Source: Anaerolineales bacterium
GTDB taxonomy: Bacteria; Chloroflexota; Anaerolineae; 4572-78; J111
Assembly (NCBI GenBank): GCA_020634855.1
Contig: JACKAU010000002.1
Location: forward strand, 744,001 to 808,000
Length of the DNA: 64,000 bases
Direction of reading: 5' to 3'
The stretch's first letter is position 1. Each line of letters begins with the position of its first letter. Under the pieces are notes generated by a model. The model had not been told where the DNA came from and did not search any database. It saw only the letters and a program-made list of their open reading frames with translations. Positions 53,103-64,000 of the stretch are shown here, piece after piece. The position numbers and the translations under genes were made by a program.

Positions 53103-55850
53103 TTGAATGCCCCAGACCTAGTTGGCCCCAAATCCAATCCAACAAAACAGCCCATTCTTTTGGCAAAAGACACCTTGATCCCGCTAGCGATCTATTTTCT
53201 GCTGGCGATGGTTCTAACCTGGCCGACCATCAGCCACCTCGCGACTTATCTGCCGGGCGACGGGGGCGATGATCCAGCCATCGCCTGGAACGTATGGTGG
53301 GTCAAATACGCCCTGCTCAATCAGGGCCAATCGCCCTTTACCACCGATTTCATGTTCTACCCCATCGGCATTAACTTGGCTTTTTACACTTTAACCGTCC
53401 TTAACGCGGTAACGGCGTTGCCCTTAACCTTAAATTTGGGAGTGGTCGCGGCCAGCAATCTCCATTTATTTTTTTCTTTGGCTGTTGGCGGTTACGGGAG
53501 TTTTCTATTAACACGTTATGTGCTGATTTCATCGCTTCTGGGCCGATCGACTGCCGCCCAACGCCGTCTTTCCGACAGCATGACCCTAATTTGGCTTAGC
53601 GCTGTCATCGCCGGGGGATTTTACACCTTTGCCGGCAGCAAACTCTTCTACGTGGCTCTCGGCCAATTTAACATTGCCAGCAGCCACTGGATTCCATTTG
53701 CGGTACTCTATGTGTTGAAAAGTTACCACCAACCCCAGCGGCTTAAAAATCCGCTGCTGGCCGGGCTATTTTTTACCCTGCAAGCCTGGGCCGAACTAAC
53801 TTACGCCTCGTTCATTCTAGTTTTCATCGGCCTGTTCTGGTTGTATGAAGGCATCGGCTATGTGGTTCGACCTCAAACCCGCCCGTCATTACGCCTTTTT
53901 CTACGGAATGCTGTGGTGATGGGCCTCACTTTCACGCTGGGCTTAGCGCCGATTTTGGCCTACATGTTGCCCGATATGCTAACCGAAGGCGATTTTTTGG
54001 TCGAGGGCAGCGGTTTTGCCGATACCTTTAGCGCCGATTTGCTCGGCTTCCTCATCCCAACTATGCATCACCCCTTCTTGGGACAATTGATCACCCAATC
54101 AAGCATTCACAACTTTGATAAAGGCCAGCACATCTACCTGGGGTTTGTACTCCTGGGACTGCTAATGGTAGCGATAGTCGGGTATCGTCGCCAATCCGGC
54201 TTCTGGTTTTGGGTCATAGCCGCCGTTGTCTTCGCCCTGCTGTCGCTTGGTCCGGCGATCACCATTAACGGGCATGTAACCTCGCTCACCGGGCCGTTTG
54301 TCATCCTGCAGCAACTACCCTTTTTTAAGGGCAATCGCTATCCCAGCCGGTACAGTGTGATGCTGCTGCTTAGCCTCAGCGTGGTGGCCGGTTTCGCTCT
54401 GGTCTGGATCGGCCGCCGGCTGGCTGACAAGACTCCGGGCAAACCTGCGGTCGCGCTGGGCCTGCTACTGATTGCCGGCCTCTTCCTTTTCGAGCATCTA
54501 TCCTTGCCGCTGCCGCAGTCGGATATGCGTACACCGTCATTGTACCAAGTCATCGAGCCGCAGCCCGAGCCATTTACCGTGCTCGATATTCCGTTTGCCT
54601 GGCGCAACGGGTTTCGAATTACAGGCGCGTCGACCACCCAATTTATGTTTGGGCAATTTTACCAAACCGAGCACCAACAGCGGCTCATCCAGGGCAATAC
54701 CAGTCGCAACCCGGAATTCAAATTTCAATATTTCACCGAAGCGCCGGTCATCAACTCGCTGCTGGCCTTGGAGACGGGCCAAAGCCTGCCGCCTGAACAA
54801 TTCGAACGAGATCAAGCCATCGCCGCTGACGTGCTTAACTTTTTCGACATTCGCTACATTGTGATCCGGCCCTACCAATACCCACGCCCGGACGGCAGCC
54901 CTGTATCTCAGGCCGGGGTCATTCCCTACATCGAGCAAGTTCTGCCCATTGAAAAAATATACGACGAAGGCGAATCACGGGTTTACCGAGTCATCGATGC
55001 CGCCGCACCGGCGCGCAACTTGCGCATTGAAACCGGCTCGCCGCTGGCCCCGCTCTATTTTGGCGAGGGTTGGGGGCGGCTAACGCCAAACCAACCGATC
55101 GCCGCGCAGCGCCAATCCGTGCGCCTGCTGCTGCCCCTTACGCCGGGCGACCAACAGCTTACCCTACGCATCCGCCAACCCGATTTTGACCCCGATCCGT
55201 CCCGCACCGTCACCCTAACTCTAAACGGTTGGCGCTCCGAACCCCAACCCATCACCTTAGACTGGCAGGATTTGACTTTCGCCATCCCGGCGGATGTCGC
55301 TACCGCCGGCCTGAACGATGTCTGGCTTGAGTTCAATACGGTTTCGACGCTTCCGCCGGATCGACCAATCCTGGACGTAACGGCGCTCAGCGCGGGCGAG
55401 GAAGTGGGTGATTTTGGGCATATCTATCTTAACGGCAAGGAGATTTCGCCCAACCGGCGGGGTTACAATGTGGCGATTATCCCACCCCAAGCGCCGCCGA
55501 TCATCGAAAATTTTGACACCCATCTCGATCCTTCCGCCTCAGCCCGCTTAGCCCAGCTACTGCAATCCGGCGATTGGCCCGCCGAAACCACCATCGCCGT
55601 GGCTGCTGCCGACGAAGCCAGCGCCAATTTGAGCGAAGAGGCGGTGCTCGCACTGCAAGCGCTTGGCGCGCAGGGTAATCTCCGTGGTTGTTTTCGATGT
55701 AGCCATGCCTTCATCAGCCAGGTTGGCGCAAATCAAACGTGGGAAGCTGTAGACGCCCTTCATCCAGTGGGTGTCACCACTGCATTGGGCTTGACCGAGC
55801 CGGGGGCGGCGGCTCTGGTCGAATCGATCACCATCAACATCGCAGATTAG
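53103..55850 (+). CDS. Large GT-C-like membrane protein with C-terminal ILEI (FAM3-like) domain
   Basis: 915 residues from the TTG at 53103, chosen because GGAG lies 9 nt upstream. The N-terminal 440 residues hold about 11 helices, with a GDGGDDPAIAWNVWW loop after the first one that resembles the acidic catalytic loop of GT-C glycosyltransferases. A periplasmic part of about 330 residues follows (FTVLDIPFAWRNGF; RYIVIRPYQYPRP). Residues about 755-900 match the interleukin-like EMT-inducer fold: GHIYLNGKEISPNRRGYNV, FDTHLDPSASARLAQLLQSGDW, IAVAAADEASANLSEEAVLALQALGAQ, LRGCFRCSHAFIS. ILEI domains are known from animal FAM3 secreted proteins and some bacterial sugar-related proteins, so it probably binds or modifies envelope glycans. 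Confidence 0.82.
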   Translation: MNAPDLVGPKSNPTKQPILLAKDTLIPLAIYFLLAMVLTWPTISHLATYLPGDGGDDPAIAWNVWWVKYALLNQGQSPFTTDFMFYPIGINLAFYTLTVLNAVTALPLTLNLGVVAASNLHLFFSLAVGGYGSFLLTRYVLISSLLGRSTAAQRRLSDSMTLIWLSAVIAGGFYTFAGSKLFYVALGQFNIASSHWIPFAVLYVLKSYHQPQRLKNPLLAGLFFTLQAWAELTYASFILVFIGLFWLYEGIGYVVRPQTRPSLRLFLRNAVVMGLTFTLGLAPILAYMLPDMLTEGDFLVEGSGFADTFSADLLGFLIPTMHHPFLGQLITQSSIHNFDKGQHIYLGFVLLGLLMVAIVGYRRQSGFWFWVIAAVVFALLSLGPAITINGHVTSLTGPFVILQQLPFFKGNRYPSRYSVMLLLSLSVVAGFALVWIGRRLADKTPGKPAVALGLLLIAGLFLFEHLSLPLPQSDMRTPSLYQVIEPQPEPFTVLDIPFAWRNGFRITGASTTQFMFGQFYQTEHQQRLIQGNTSRNPEFKFQYFTEAPVINSLLALETGQSLPPEQFERDQAIAADVLNFFDIRYIVIRPYQYPRPDGSPVSQAGVIPYIEQVLPIEKIYDEGESRVYRVIDAAAPARNLRIETGSPLAPLYFGEGWGRLTPNQPIAAQRQSVRLLLPLTPGDQQLTLRIRQPDFDPDPSRTVTLTLNGWRSEPQPITLDWQDLTFAIPADVATAGLNDVWLEFNTVSTLPPDRPILDVTALSAGEEVGDFGHIYLNGKEISPNRRGYNVAIIPPQAPPIIENFDTHLDPSASARLAQLLQSGDWPAETTIAVAAADEASANLSEEAVLALQALGAQGNLRGCFRCSHAFISQVGANQTWEAVDALHPVGVTTALGLTEPGAAALVESITINIAD

Positions 55851-55923
55851 TTTGATTTCCTTTCCAAATTCGCTTGAGCCACTATAATAAGAGTAGTCAT
55901 CTGATTTACAGCGGAGTCAAGCC

Positions 55924-56709
55924 ATGGATGTAGAATTGATCAATCGTATCAAAAAGCTCAACCTGTTTAAGGATGCCCCGGACGATATCCTGGTCAAAAT
56001 TGCTGAACAGACGACCATGCTTGATCTGGAGAAAAATGACGTCATAGTCCGTGAAGGTGATCCCAGTTACTCATTATTTGTCATTCGTCGGGGGTGGATA
56101 AAAATTGTAACGGGTGGGGTGCATGGGGAAGAAGTGGTGCTCAATCAGGTTGGGCCAGGTCAAATTGTCGGCGAAATGGCGCTCATCGATCAGCAGCCGC
56201 GCTCCAGTACTATGATCGCGCTCAGCCCGGTCAAACTGATGGAAATCAAATATGAGGGTATTCTGGCCGTAATCGACGAATACCCCCGCCTGGCCCTCTC
56301 TTTCTTAAGAGATATGACCACACGCCTTCGTTTTGCCAATGCCTATATTGAAGAAACGGTCGAGTGGTGCCAGCACATTGCCGCCGGCAACTATGAATTT
56401 GTTGAAAAGCAGGTCGAGCAAACTCAATCAACGATTATCGATATGAGCCGTTCTGATGAAGCTCGGGCCTCGGCTTTTTTGTCCAGTTTCTTCAAAATGG
56501 TTAAAGATGTTCGAAAACGGGAAGAGTCGCTTAAACAACAGGTCCAAGAACTTAGAATTGAGATCGATGAAGTAAAGCGTCAGAAGGCCGTCACCGAGCT
56601 GACCAGCACTAATTTTTTTGAAGAGCTACAAGCGGCAGCCAAAAAACTGCGCCGCAAGCGCGGTACGGATGAAAATGACCCTTCCGAGGAGAATCCCCCA
56701 ACAGACTAG
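55924..56709 (+). CDS. Cyclic-nucleotide-binding-domain protein without DNA-binding domain
   Basis: 261 residues. Residues 1-130 form a CRP-like cNMP domain (LFKDAPDDILVKIAEQ... VIVREGDPSYSLFVIRRGWIKI... GPGQIVGEMALIDQQPRSSTMIA). The phosphate-binding cassette reads GEMALIDQQPRSS, keeping the Glu and Arg expected for cNMP binding. There is no HTH; instead helical and coiled-coil segments (about 165-245) end in a charged tail (RRKRGTDENDPSEENPPTD). It lies between two envelope-glycosylation-type genes and may regulate them by protein contact. Confidence 0.85.
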   Translation: MDVELINRIKKLNLFKDAPDDILVKIAEQTTMLDLEKNDVIVREGDPSYSLFVIRRGWIKIVTGGVHGEEVVLNQVGPGQIVGEMALIDQQPRSSTMIALSPVKLMEIKYEGILAVIDEYPRLALSFLRDMTTRLRFANAYIEETVEWCQHIAAGNYEFVEKQVEQTQSTIIDMSRSDEARASAFLSSFFKMVKDVRKREESLKQQVQELRIEIDEVKRQKAVTELTSTNFFEELQAAAKKLRRKRGTDENDPSEENPPTD

Positions 56710-56748
56710 CCTGCGCTGGTCAGTCACGAAATCGGATTGGGGCAATTA

Positions 56749-59274
<2,526 letters not shown>

Positions 59275-59319
59275 ATAACCCTCTGACCAACTTTGCCACC
59301 CAGTCCGCCCCGTGGTAGC

Positions 59320-62283
59320 ATGACCGGCAGCATGAAAAAGAATTGGTTCTGGCTCATCATTTTGATTTTGGCGGGGACGGCGCTCCGGCTGGCCTGGCTT
59401 GACCGGCAAAGCCTGTGGTACGACGAAGGCGTAACCTGGATGTTGTCCCAAATGCCCCTAACCGAACTCATCAAGTGGACCGCCGCCGACATCCAGCCGC
59501 CTCTCTACTACCTGATCATCTGGATCAACGACATTATCTTCAGCGACAGCGAATGGGCCTTACGCGTCCCCTCCGTTTTCTTCGGTATTCTCACCATTCC
59601 TCTCATCTACACTCTCGGCCGCCGCCTATCATCGATCCATCCCCTCTCTCATCAACCATCCAACCAACTAACTTCCCAACCAACCCACCCCAATTCTTCA
59701 TTCTTCATTCTCCATTCTCCATTCTCTTTCCTCGCCGCCTTCTTTTTCACCCTCTCCCCCCTAATGATTTACTACAGTCAAGAAGCGCGAATGTACACGC
59801 TGCTTACCTTTGAAGCAACGCTGGCCGGCTATCTGCTGTTGAAAATATTGCATCCGACCATAAAAGAAACTCAAGATTCAAACCGGCTGAAGACTCGACT
59901 CCTGAACCCGCTGCTTTACGCTGTGGTTAGTGCAATGGCGCTCTATACACACTATTTTGCGGCTTTCCTGTTAGTCGCCCACGCCCTCTACGCGCTATTT
60001 GTGTTGTGGCAAAGCGAGGCCAGCCGGTCTAAACTCCTGCCGTTATTGCTGGCCTTCGGCGGCAGCGTGCTGCTCTTTGCGCCCTGGCTGCCCATTCTAC
60101 TAGCTCGTCTCGGCGACGACCCCAGCTACTGGCCCGGCGCGCTCAAACTCAACGAGGCCATCCGCAAAGTCGCCATCACCTTCATCGCCGGTGAAACCGT
60201 CATCGAGCAAATCGGCTGGTGGCTCACCCTCGCCTTCCTGACTCTCATCGTTCTCAGTTTCATCTGTCTCCTCATCCCCAACCAACCAACCAGCCCCAGC
60301 CACCCAAATTCATCATTCATCTTTCATCTTTCATCATTATTCCTAACTCTCTGGCTTTTCATCCCGCTAGTTCTCATCCTGACCCTATCCTACCAATCCC
60401 CCAAATTCAACCCCCGTTACGCACTCTTAGCCTGGCCTGCTTTAGCATTGCTGTTAGCCCAATTACTCACTAACCTCATTACCAGACCTTACTCATTACG
60501 GGTTACGTTTTACGCCGCCCGCCTTCTCTTCGTCCTATCAATCGTTTTCTTTCTGGCCGTCAGTAGTTTCAGCCTGTTCAACTGGTTCAACGATCCCCGC
60601 TTCTCCAAAGATGATTTCCAAGCCCTGGCCCAATTTGTTAAAGAACGAAAAGCTCCCGATGAAACCGTACTGCTCAGTTCCGGCCATTTCTTTCCGGTGT
60701 GGGCTTACTACTATGGCTGGGACGGCTGGACGCCGCTGCCTTGGATGTTACGCCTCGATGTCGATCAAGTGACTACCCTGCCGATGGCCCAAACCATCGC
60801 CGAAGCCGTCGAAGGGCAAGCCGGGGTCTGGCTGGTGACCTGGCAGGACGAAGTGATCGATCCGACCGGCGTTGTACCTTTTTGGCTCGACCGCATTGGC
60901 GAACGCCGGCACGATGCCGGCGACTTTTGGGGCGTTGGCCTGGAGCATTGGCAGCTCAATCCGCATCATTTTGACCGCCTGCACGACAACCCTATCCAAC
61001 GCGAAGCCCAACTCAATTTTGCCGATCAGATTGAACTGCTCGGTTATACCCAACTCAACGACTCCGAACTCGTTCTCTTTTGGCGGCCCAAGCAGCCGCT
61101 GCCCGATGACCTGGTTTTCAACTTCGACCTGACCGACGCCGACGGCTTCAGTTGGAGTCGCCAGCCGTTGACCGGCCGGCTCGGCAGCGATGTTTACCCC
61201 CCCTCGCGTTGGCCCGTCGGAGAAACGGTCATAACCCACCACCAACTGCCCTGGCAAATTGGCACGCCGCCGGGGTTATACATTGCCGAAGTCGAGTTAG
61301 GCGCGGTCGCCCCTCCGCCCGGCGCCTCGACCGCGACCGCCGCCGGCGACTTCTCCGGGTGGGATATACTCGATGCGCAGGGCCGGCCCCAACGCCGCAC
61401 CGGGTTACTACCGAACGTCAACCTCAGTCATCTGGTCGAACCCGACAGCGGCTCCCTACCGCAAGATGACGATCCTTTGGCCGATCTCTTTCCGATTATC
61501 GGCCTGCGGCGCAGTATTCTACCGCAAAAAAGCGCCCAACCGGGCGACCGCATTCCACTGGCCTTGCTGTGGCAAGCCGGTGAATATAATTTGGATGATG
61601 TTTCGGTGGCGTTTGATTTAATTGATTCAAAAGGAGACGTTTACCGCGTGGGGTCGTCGTTGACCCCCAGCCGCCGGTTCAATCTGCCGCGCTGGCAGCC
61701 GGGTGATATGGTTTTGGGGCAGTACTGGCTCGACATCCCGCCGGAGGCCGCGCCTGGGCCGGGGACACTGCAACTTCACATCGTTAACGTTACCGCCTAC
61801 CCGTATGATGAAGTTTTTACGTTTGATGAAATCGAAATTACCCCGACTGAGCGCAACTTCAAGCCGCCGGAGCAGGTCGATATGCCGCTTGACGCCAATT
61901 TCTCCGATCAGACGACCCTGATCGGGGCCGATTGTGGGGCCGGCTGCCGGGCCGCCCCAGGCGAAACCCTGCCATTGACACTCTACTGGCGGGCCGAGGC
62001 CGGCTTCGACACCAGTTACACAGTCTTCACCCATGCGCTCGATGCCGATGATACCGTGGTCATCAACGCCGATCACCTCCCCCCCAAACCGACCACCGGC
62101 TGGGTGCCTAACGAAATTATCATCGACCCGATCACCTTGACCATTCCGGCCGATCTACCGCCGGGGACCTATCCGATTGAGGTGGGTCTGTATGATGCGG
62201 CCGATCCCGCTTTTAGCCGGCTGCCATTAACTGGCGGCGACAGCCGGCTTATCTTACCCCAACCAATAATAGTAGCAAAGTAG
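59320..62283 (+). CDS. Glycosyltransferase family 39-like membrane protein
   Basis: 987 residues from the ATG at 59320; ATG at 59332 (MKKNWFW) is also possible. The first loop reads DRQSLWYDEGVTWMLSQM, holding the acidic catalytic motif of PMT/ArnT-type GT-C enzymes, followed by DIQPPLYYLIIW, typical of GT39. About ten helices (to about residue 420) are followed by three beta-rich periplasmic modules ending at FSRLPLTGGDSRLIL. Two in-frame heptanucleotide tracts lie in loops between helices. It probably transfers a polyprenyl-linked sugar to a surface acceptor. Overall architecture matches the DUF2079 protein before it. Confidence 0.82.
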   Translation: MTGSMKKNWFWLIILILAGTALRLAWLDRQSLWYDEGVTWMLSQMPLTELIKWTAADIQPPLYYLIIWINDIIFSDSEWALRVPSVFFGILTIPLIYTLGRRLSSIHPLSHQPSNQLTSQPTHPNSSFFILHSPFSFLAAFFFTLSPLMIYYSQEARMYTLLTFEATLAGYLLLKILHPTIKETQDSNRLKTRLLNPLLYAVVSAMALYTHYFAAFLLVAHALYALFVLWQSEASRSKLLPLLLAFGGSVLLFAPWLPILLARLGDDPSYWPGALKLNEAIRKVAITFIAGETVIEQIGWWLTLAFLTLIVLSFICLLIPNQPTSPSHPNSSFIFHLSSLFLTLWLFIPLVLILTLSYQSPKFNPRYALLAWPALALLLAQLLTNLITRPYSLRVTFYAARLLFVLSIVFFLAVSSFSLFNWFNDPRFSKDDFQALAQFVKERKAPDETVLLSSGHFFPVWAYYYGWDGWTPLPWMLRLDVDQVTTLPMAQTIAEAVEGQAGVWLVTWQDEVIDPTGVVPFWLDRIGERRHDAGDFWGVGLEHWQLNPHHFDRLHDNPIQREAQLNFADQIELLGYTQLNDSELVLFWRPKQPLPDDLVFNFDLTDADGFSWSRQPLTGRLGSDVYPPSRWPVGETVITHHQLPWQIGTPPGLYIAEVELGAVAPPPGASTATAAGDFSGWDILDAQGRPQRRTGLLPNVNLSHLVEPDSGSLPQDDDPLADLFPIIGLRRSILPQKSAQPGDRIPLALLWQAGEYNLDDVSVAFDLIDSKGDVYRVGSSLTPSRRFNLPRWQPGDMVLGQYWLDIPPEAAPGPGTLQLHIVNVTAYPYDEVFTFDEIEITPTERNFKPPEQVDMPLDANFSDQTTLIGADCGAGCRAAPGETLPLTLYWRAEAGFDTSYTVFTHALDADDTVVINADHLPPKPTTGWVPNEIIIDPITLTIPADLPPGTYPIEVGLYDAADPAFSRLPLTGGDSRLILPQPIIVAK
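59692..59733 (+). repeat. In-frame heptanucleotide repeat 3 (CATTCTT/CATTCTC, 6 units)
   Basis: AATTCTT, CATTCTT, CATTCTC, CATTCTC, CATTCTC and TTTCCTC. Preceded by CATCCAACCAACTAAC at 59658. Encodes NSSFFILHSPFSFL in the GT39-like protein. Confidence 0.92.
60307..60341 (+). repeat. In-frame heptanucleotide repeat 4 (CATTCAT/CTTTCAT, 5 units)
   Basis: AATTCAT, CATTCAT, CTTTCAT, CTTTCAT and CATTATT, preceded by CCCCAACCAACCAACC at 60277. Encodes NSSFIFHLSSLF in the GT39-like protein. Confidence 0.9.
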
Positions 62284-62323
62284 AAAGCGCTGCCACTCTA
62301 TTAACTTCAGAATTTGCCTAAAC

Positions 62324-62392
62324 AGACAGGATTAACACGATTTGAAGGATGAAAAACAAGTAAAAATCTTCTAAATCTGGTAAATCCTGTCT
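62324..62392. repeat. Inverted-repeat element (AGACAGGATTAACA type)
   Basis: AGACAGGATT...GATTTGAAGGAT at the left is answered by ATCTTCTAAATC...AAATCCTGTCT at the right. Elements with this wording occur widely in environmental bacterial genomes. The rest of 62284-62510 holds a C/G-run stretch (about 62444-62476) and no gene. Confidence 0.72.
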
Positions 62393-62510
62393 AATTATCG
62401 AACTCAGCATTCCACGATGCAAGGCATCGTTCTTACAGTAAGAAAAAGGGGGGCATGGGGGGCGCTACCCCCCGGCCTACGGCGTTTTCCTTAGCAGGTC
62501 AATAGGTTGG

Positions 62511-63821
62511 TTATCCCCACCGCCAAATCGACAAAGCAGCCAGGAAACGCCACAGCGCGATGAGCAACAGCGCCGTCGAGATACCGATCGCGTTAGCCAA
62601 CAATGGCCCGGCTAGTGAAGCCAGTAAAATCGCGCCGTTGAAAGCCAAGTTATACCAAGCCAAACAAGCCGGCCGGTCATCGTGCGACGCGCGATCAAGC
62701 ACGTAATTACCCAAAGCGCCGTTAACCAATCCCCAAGCCAACCCGCCTACCACTGACGCCACGTAATAGCCACCTACCCCGTGACTGAGCGCGAGCAGGG
62801 CCGGGTAGCCACTTAATAATATCACACCGATTGCCATCACACGCTGATTGGTCAGCTTATCAACCAGGATGGCCAGTTGAGTTGAGCCAAGCAGCACCAT
62901 AATATAGAAAATAACCGTTCCCAGACTAATCTCAAAATCGGTCAGGTGCAGTTTATCCACATAATAAATAGGAAAGAGGGGAATGGCTAAATATTGGGCC
63001 AGGTGAAAAGCAAACAACACCATGACAATTGGACCGAAAGGTCCGGCCAAAATATCAATCCGTAGTAAGCGCTGAGTCCCCTGGATCAGATACCTCAACC
63101 CCACCGAGGCCCGAGAGCCGTCGCCCAAAGTACGAATAGAACCGGGACGAGCAAAATCCCCAATGGCCCGGTCGGTTGGCGACTGAATTTTACTGCCCGG
63201 CAGCGGCCGCACAAACCACAGATGAAAACTGCTCAGCGCCGCCCCCAAAAAACCTAAAGCAAACACCACCTGATAGCCAAGCGGAAACGGTAGATAGTTG
63301 AGGATAAGACCACACAGAAGTGAGGTTAAAATCAGCGAAACCGCCAGCAGCGCATTGCGAATGCCGGCGACATGGCCGCGCCATTCCAGGGGAACCGCCT
63401 CGGCAAAGAGGGCGTTAAAACCCACGGCCAATGCGGTTCCGGGAATGCTCATGAGCAAGGTTAAGCCAATCAGCATCCATATTTGACCCTGAGGCAATAA
63501 GAAGATGGGTAAGAATGCCCACAACAGATAAAACATACGGTTAAAAACCGACGTCCAAAAAACGGCCTTACCCAGTGCTCTTCCTTCAAGCCAGCGGCCG
63601 GCAGGCAGGGTAAAGGCCAGGTTGACCATCGCCGGGCCGGCGGTAATGAGGCCCAACTGAAGGGGCGTCGCTCCCAGCCGGGCCGCGTAAACGGCCACAA
63701 AAGCGATGGCGCTGCCGTTGAGCAGGCCAAACCAGGCGATATCAAGATATAGATGGTGAAAGTTGGTATGGTATTGACGAGGTACAGCGCGAGCTGATCG
63801 AAATGTAAGTGCTTGTTTCAT
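62511..63821 (-). CDS. MFS transporter
   Basis: 436 residues with 11-12 helices. The first loop motif reads PAGRWLEGRALGKAVFW, close to the MFS GxLaDrxGrr motif, and the mid-protein counterpart reads LAILVDKLTNQRVMAIG. The central loop carries PLPGSKIQSPTDRAIGDFARPG. The substrate cannot be inferred from sequence; family members carry sugars, drugs or other small solutes. It lies 7 bp downstream of the partial anion-permease gene on the same strand, so the two are probably one operon. Confidence 0.88.
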   Translation of the reverse strand: MKQALTFRSARAVPRQYHTNFHHLYLDIAWFGLLNGSAIAFVAVYAARLGATPLQLGLITAGPAMVNLAFTLPAGRWLEGRALGKAVFWTSVFNRMFYLLWAFLPIFLLPQGQIWMLIGLTLLMSIPGTALAVGFNALFAEAVPLEWRGHVAGIRNALLAVSLILTSLLCGLILNYLPFPLGYQVVFALGFLGAALSSFHLWFVRPLPGSKIQSPTDRAIGDFARPGSIRTLGDGSRASVGLRYLIQGTQRLLRIDILAGPFGPIVMVLFAFHLAQYLAIPLFPIYYVDKLHLTDFEISLGTVIFYIMVLLGSTQLAILVDKLTNQRVMAIGVILLSGYPALLALSHGVGGYYVASVVGGLAWGLVNGALGNYVLDRASHDDRPACLAWYNLAFNGAILLASLAGPLLANAIGISTALLLIALWRFLAALSIWRWG

Positions 63822-63827
63822 AACTTA

Positions 63828-64000
63828 TTAAAGACCCCAGAGCAGATAGATATAGATCGGCGTAACCAGCGCTAACAATAAGTTTAGCGGCAGGCCCACC
63901 CGAGTAAAATCCAAAAATTTGTAACCGCCCGGCCCGTAAATCATCGTGTTGGTTTGGTAGCCGACCGGGGTAGAAAAACTGGTCGAGGCGGCAAACATAA
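63828..64000 (-). CDS. SLC13/DASS-type anion permease, C-terminal fragment (cut by the window)
   Basis: Only the last 57 residues lie in the window: AASTSFSTPVGYQTNTMIYG, then PGGYKFLDFTRVGLPLNLLLALVTPIYIYLLWGL and the stop. SFxTPxGYQTNxMxYGPGGYxFxDFxRVGxPL is the signature of SLC13/CitT-type permeases with TrkA-C domains, which carry sulfate, phosphate or dicarboxylates with sodium. The rest lies beyond the right edge. It is the upstream partner of the MFS gene. Confidence 0.85.
   Translation of the reverse strand, partial: MFAASTSFSTPVGYQTNTMIYGPGGYKFLDFTRVGLPLNLLLALVTPIYIYLLWGL

Overview
The window looks like chromosome from a Chloroflexota bacterium, most likely of the Anaerolineae type. 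This is inferred from gene content: receiver-Roadblock response regulators, Thr/Pro-rich linkers in secreted LysM and CAP proteins, DUF2079 and GT-C membrane proteins, a bacterial AP2-domain protein, a type 2 IPP isomerase, proton-translocating transhydrogenase genes and frequent TTG/GTG starts. No 16S or other decisive marker lies here. Both ends cut genes: a trypsin-like peptidase on the left and an SLC13-type anion permease on the right.

Layout. 1-5.5 kb: peptidase tail, then an overlapping MoxR / DUF58 / VWA / VWA operon and a small DegS-like histidine kinase. 5.6-16.7 kb: housekeeping and envelope genes (dihydrolipoamide dehydrogenase, a selenocysteine tRNA, an AP2-like DNA-binding protein, tex with a histidine phosphatase, a lytic transglycosylase, an amidase, corA). 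16.8-22.3 kb: ssrA (tmRNA), a catalytically degenerate tyrosine-recombinase-like protein, fni, and two tandem secreted LysM-CAP proteins. 22.3-25.5 kb: palindromic repeats and an aconitase gene broken by a one-base frameshift.

25.6-31 kb is a decayed, repeat-rich accessory segment. It holds remnants of a nucleotidyltransferase gene and a roughly 1.6-kb tandem duplication. Each copy carries a terminator, an array of about 41-bp repeats, a small SEC-C protein gene and a membrane protein gene; only the second membrane protein is intact. A third array, 11 units at an exact 41-bp spacing, lies at 39.2-39.7 kb beside what may be a group II intron remnant. These three related arrays are the best candidate here for an undescribed element.

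31-47 kb: an ASCH protein, a large secreted clostripain-like protease, a HigBA toxin-antitoxin pair whose toxin is probably read from a leaderless mRNA, AraC regulators with NmrA-type and SDR oxidoreductases, a PEBP-YHYH lipoprotein with a frameshifted signal peptide, an alpha/beta hydrolase and a 401-residue pentapeptide-repeat protein. 47.5-50.4 kb: the pntAA-pntAB-pntB operon. 50.6-64 kb: two receiver-Roadblock regulators, a membrane-anchored DnaJ-type zinc protein, three large GT-C-like envelope proteins (one with an ILEI domain) with a cNMP-binding protein between them, and an MFS transporter.

Several frame breaks sit at homopolymers (aconitase, PEBP-YHYH, the SEC-C copies). This fits uncorrected long-read errors at least as well as real gene decay, so pseudogene calls here are provisional. 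Four heptanucleotide repeat arrays are translated in frame inside two membrane-protein genes, and kindred simple repeats occur between genes.
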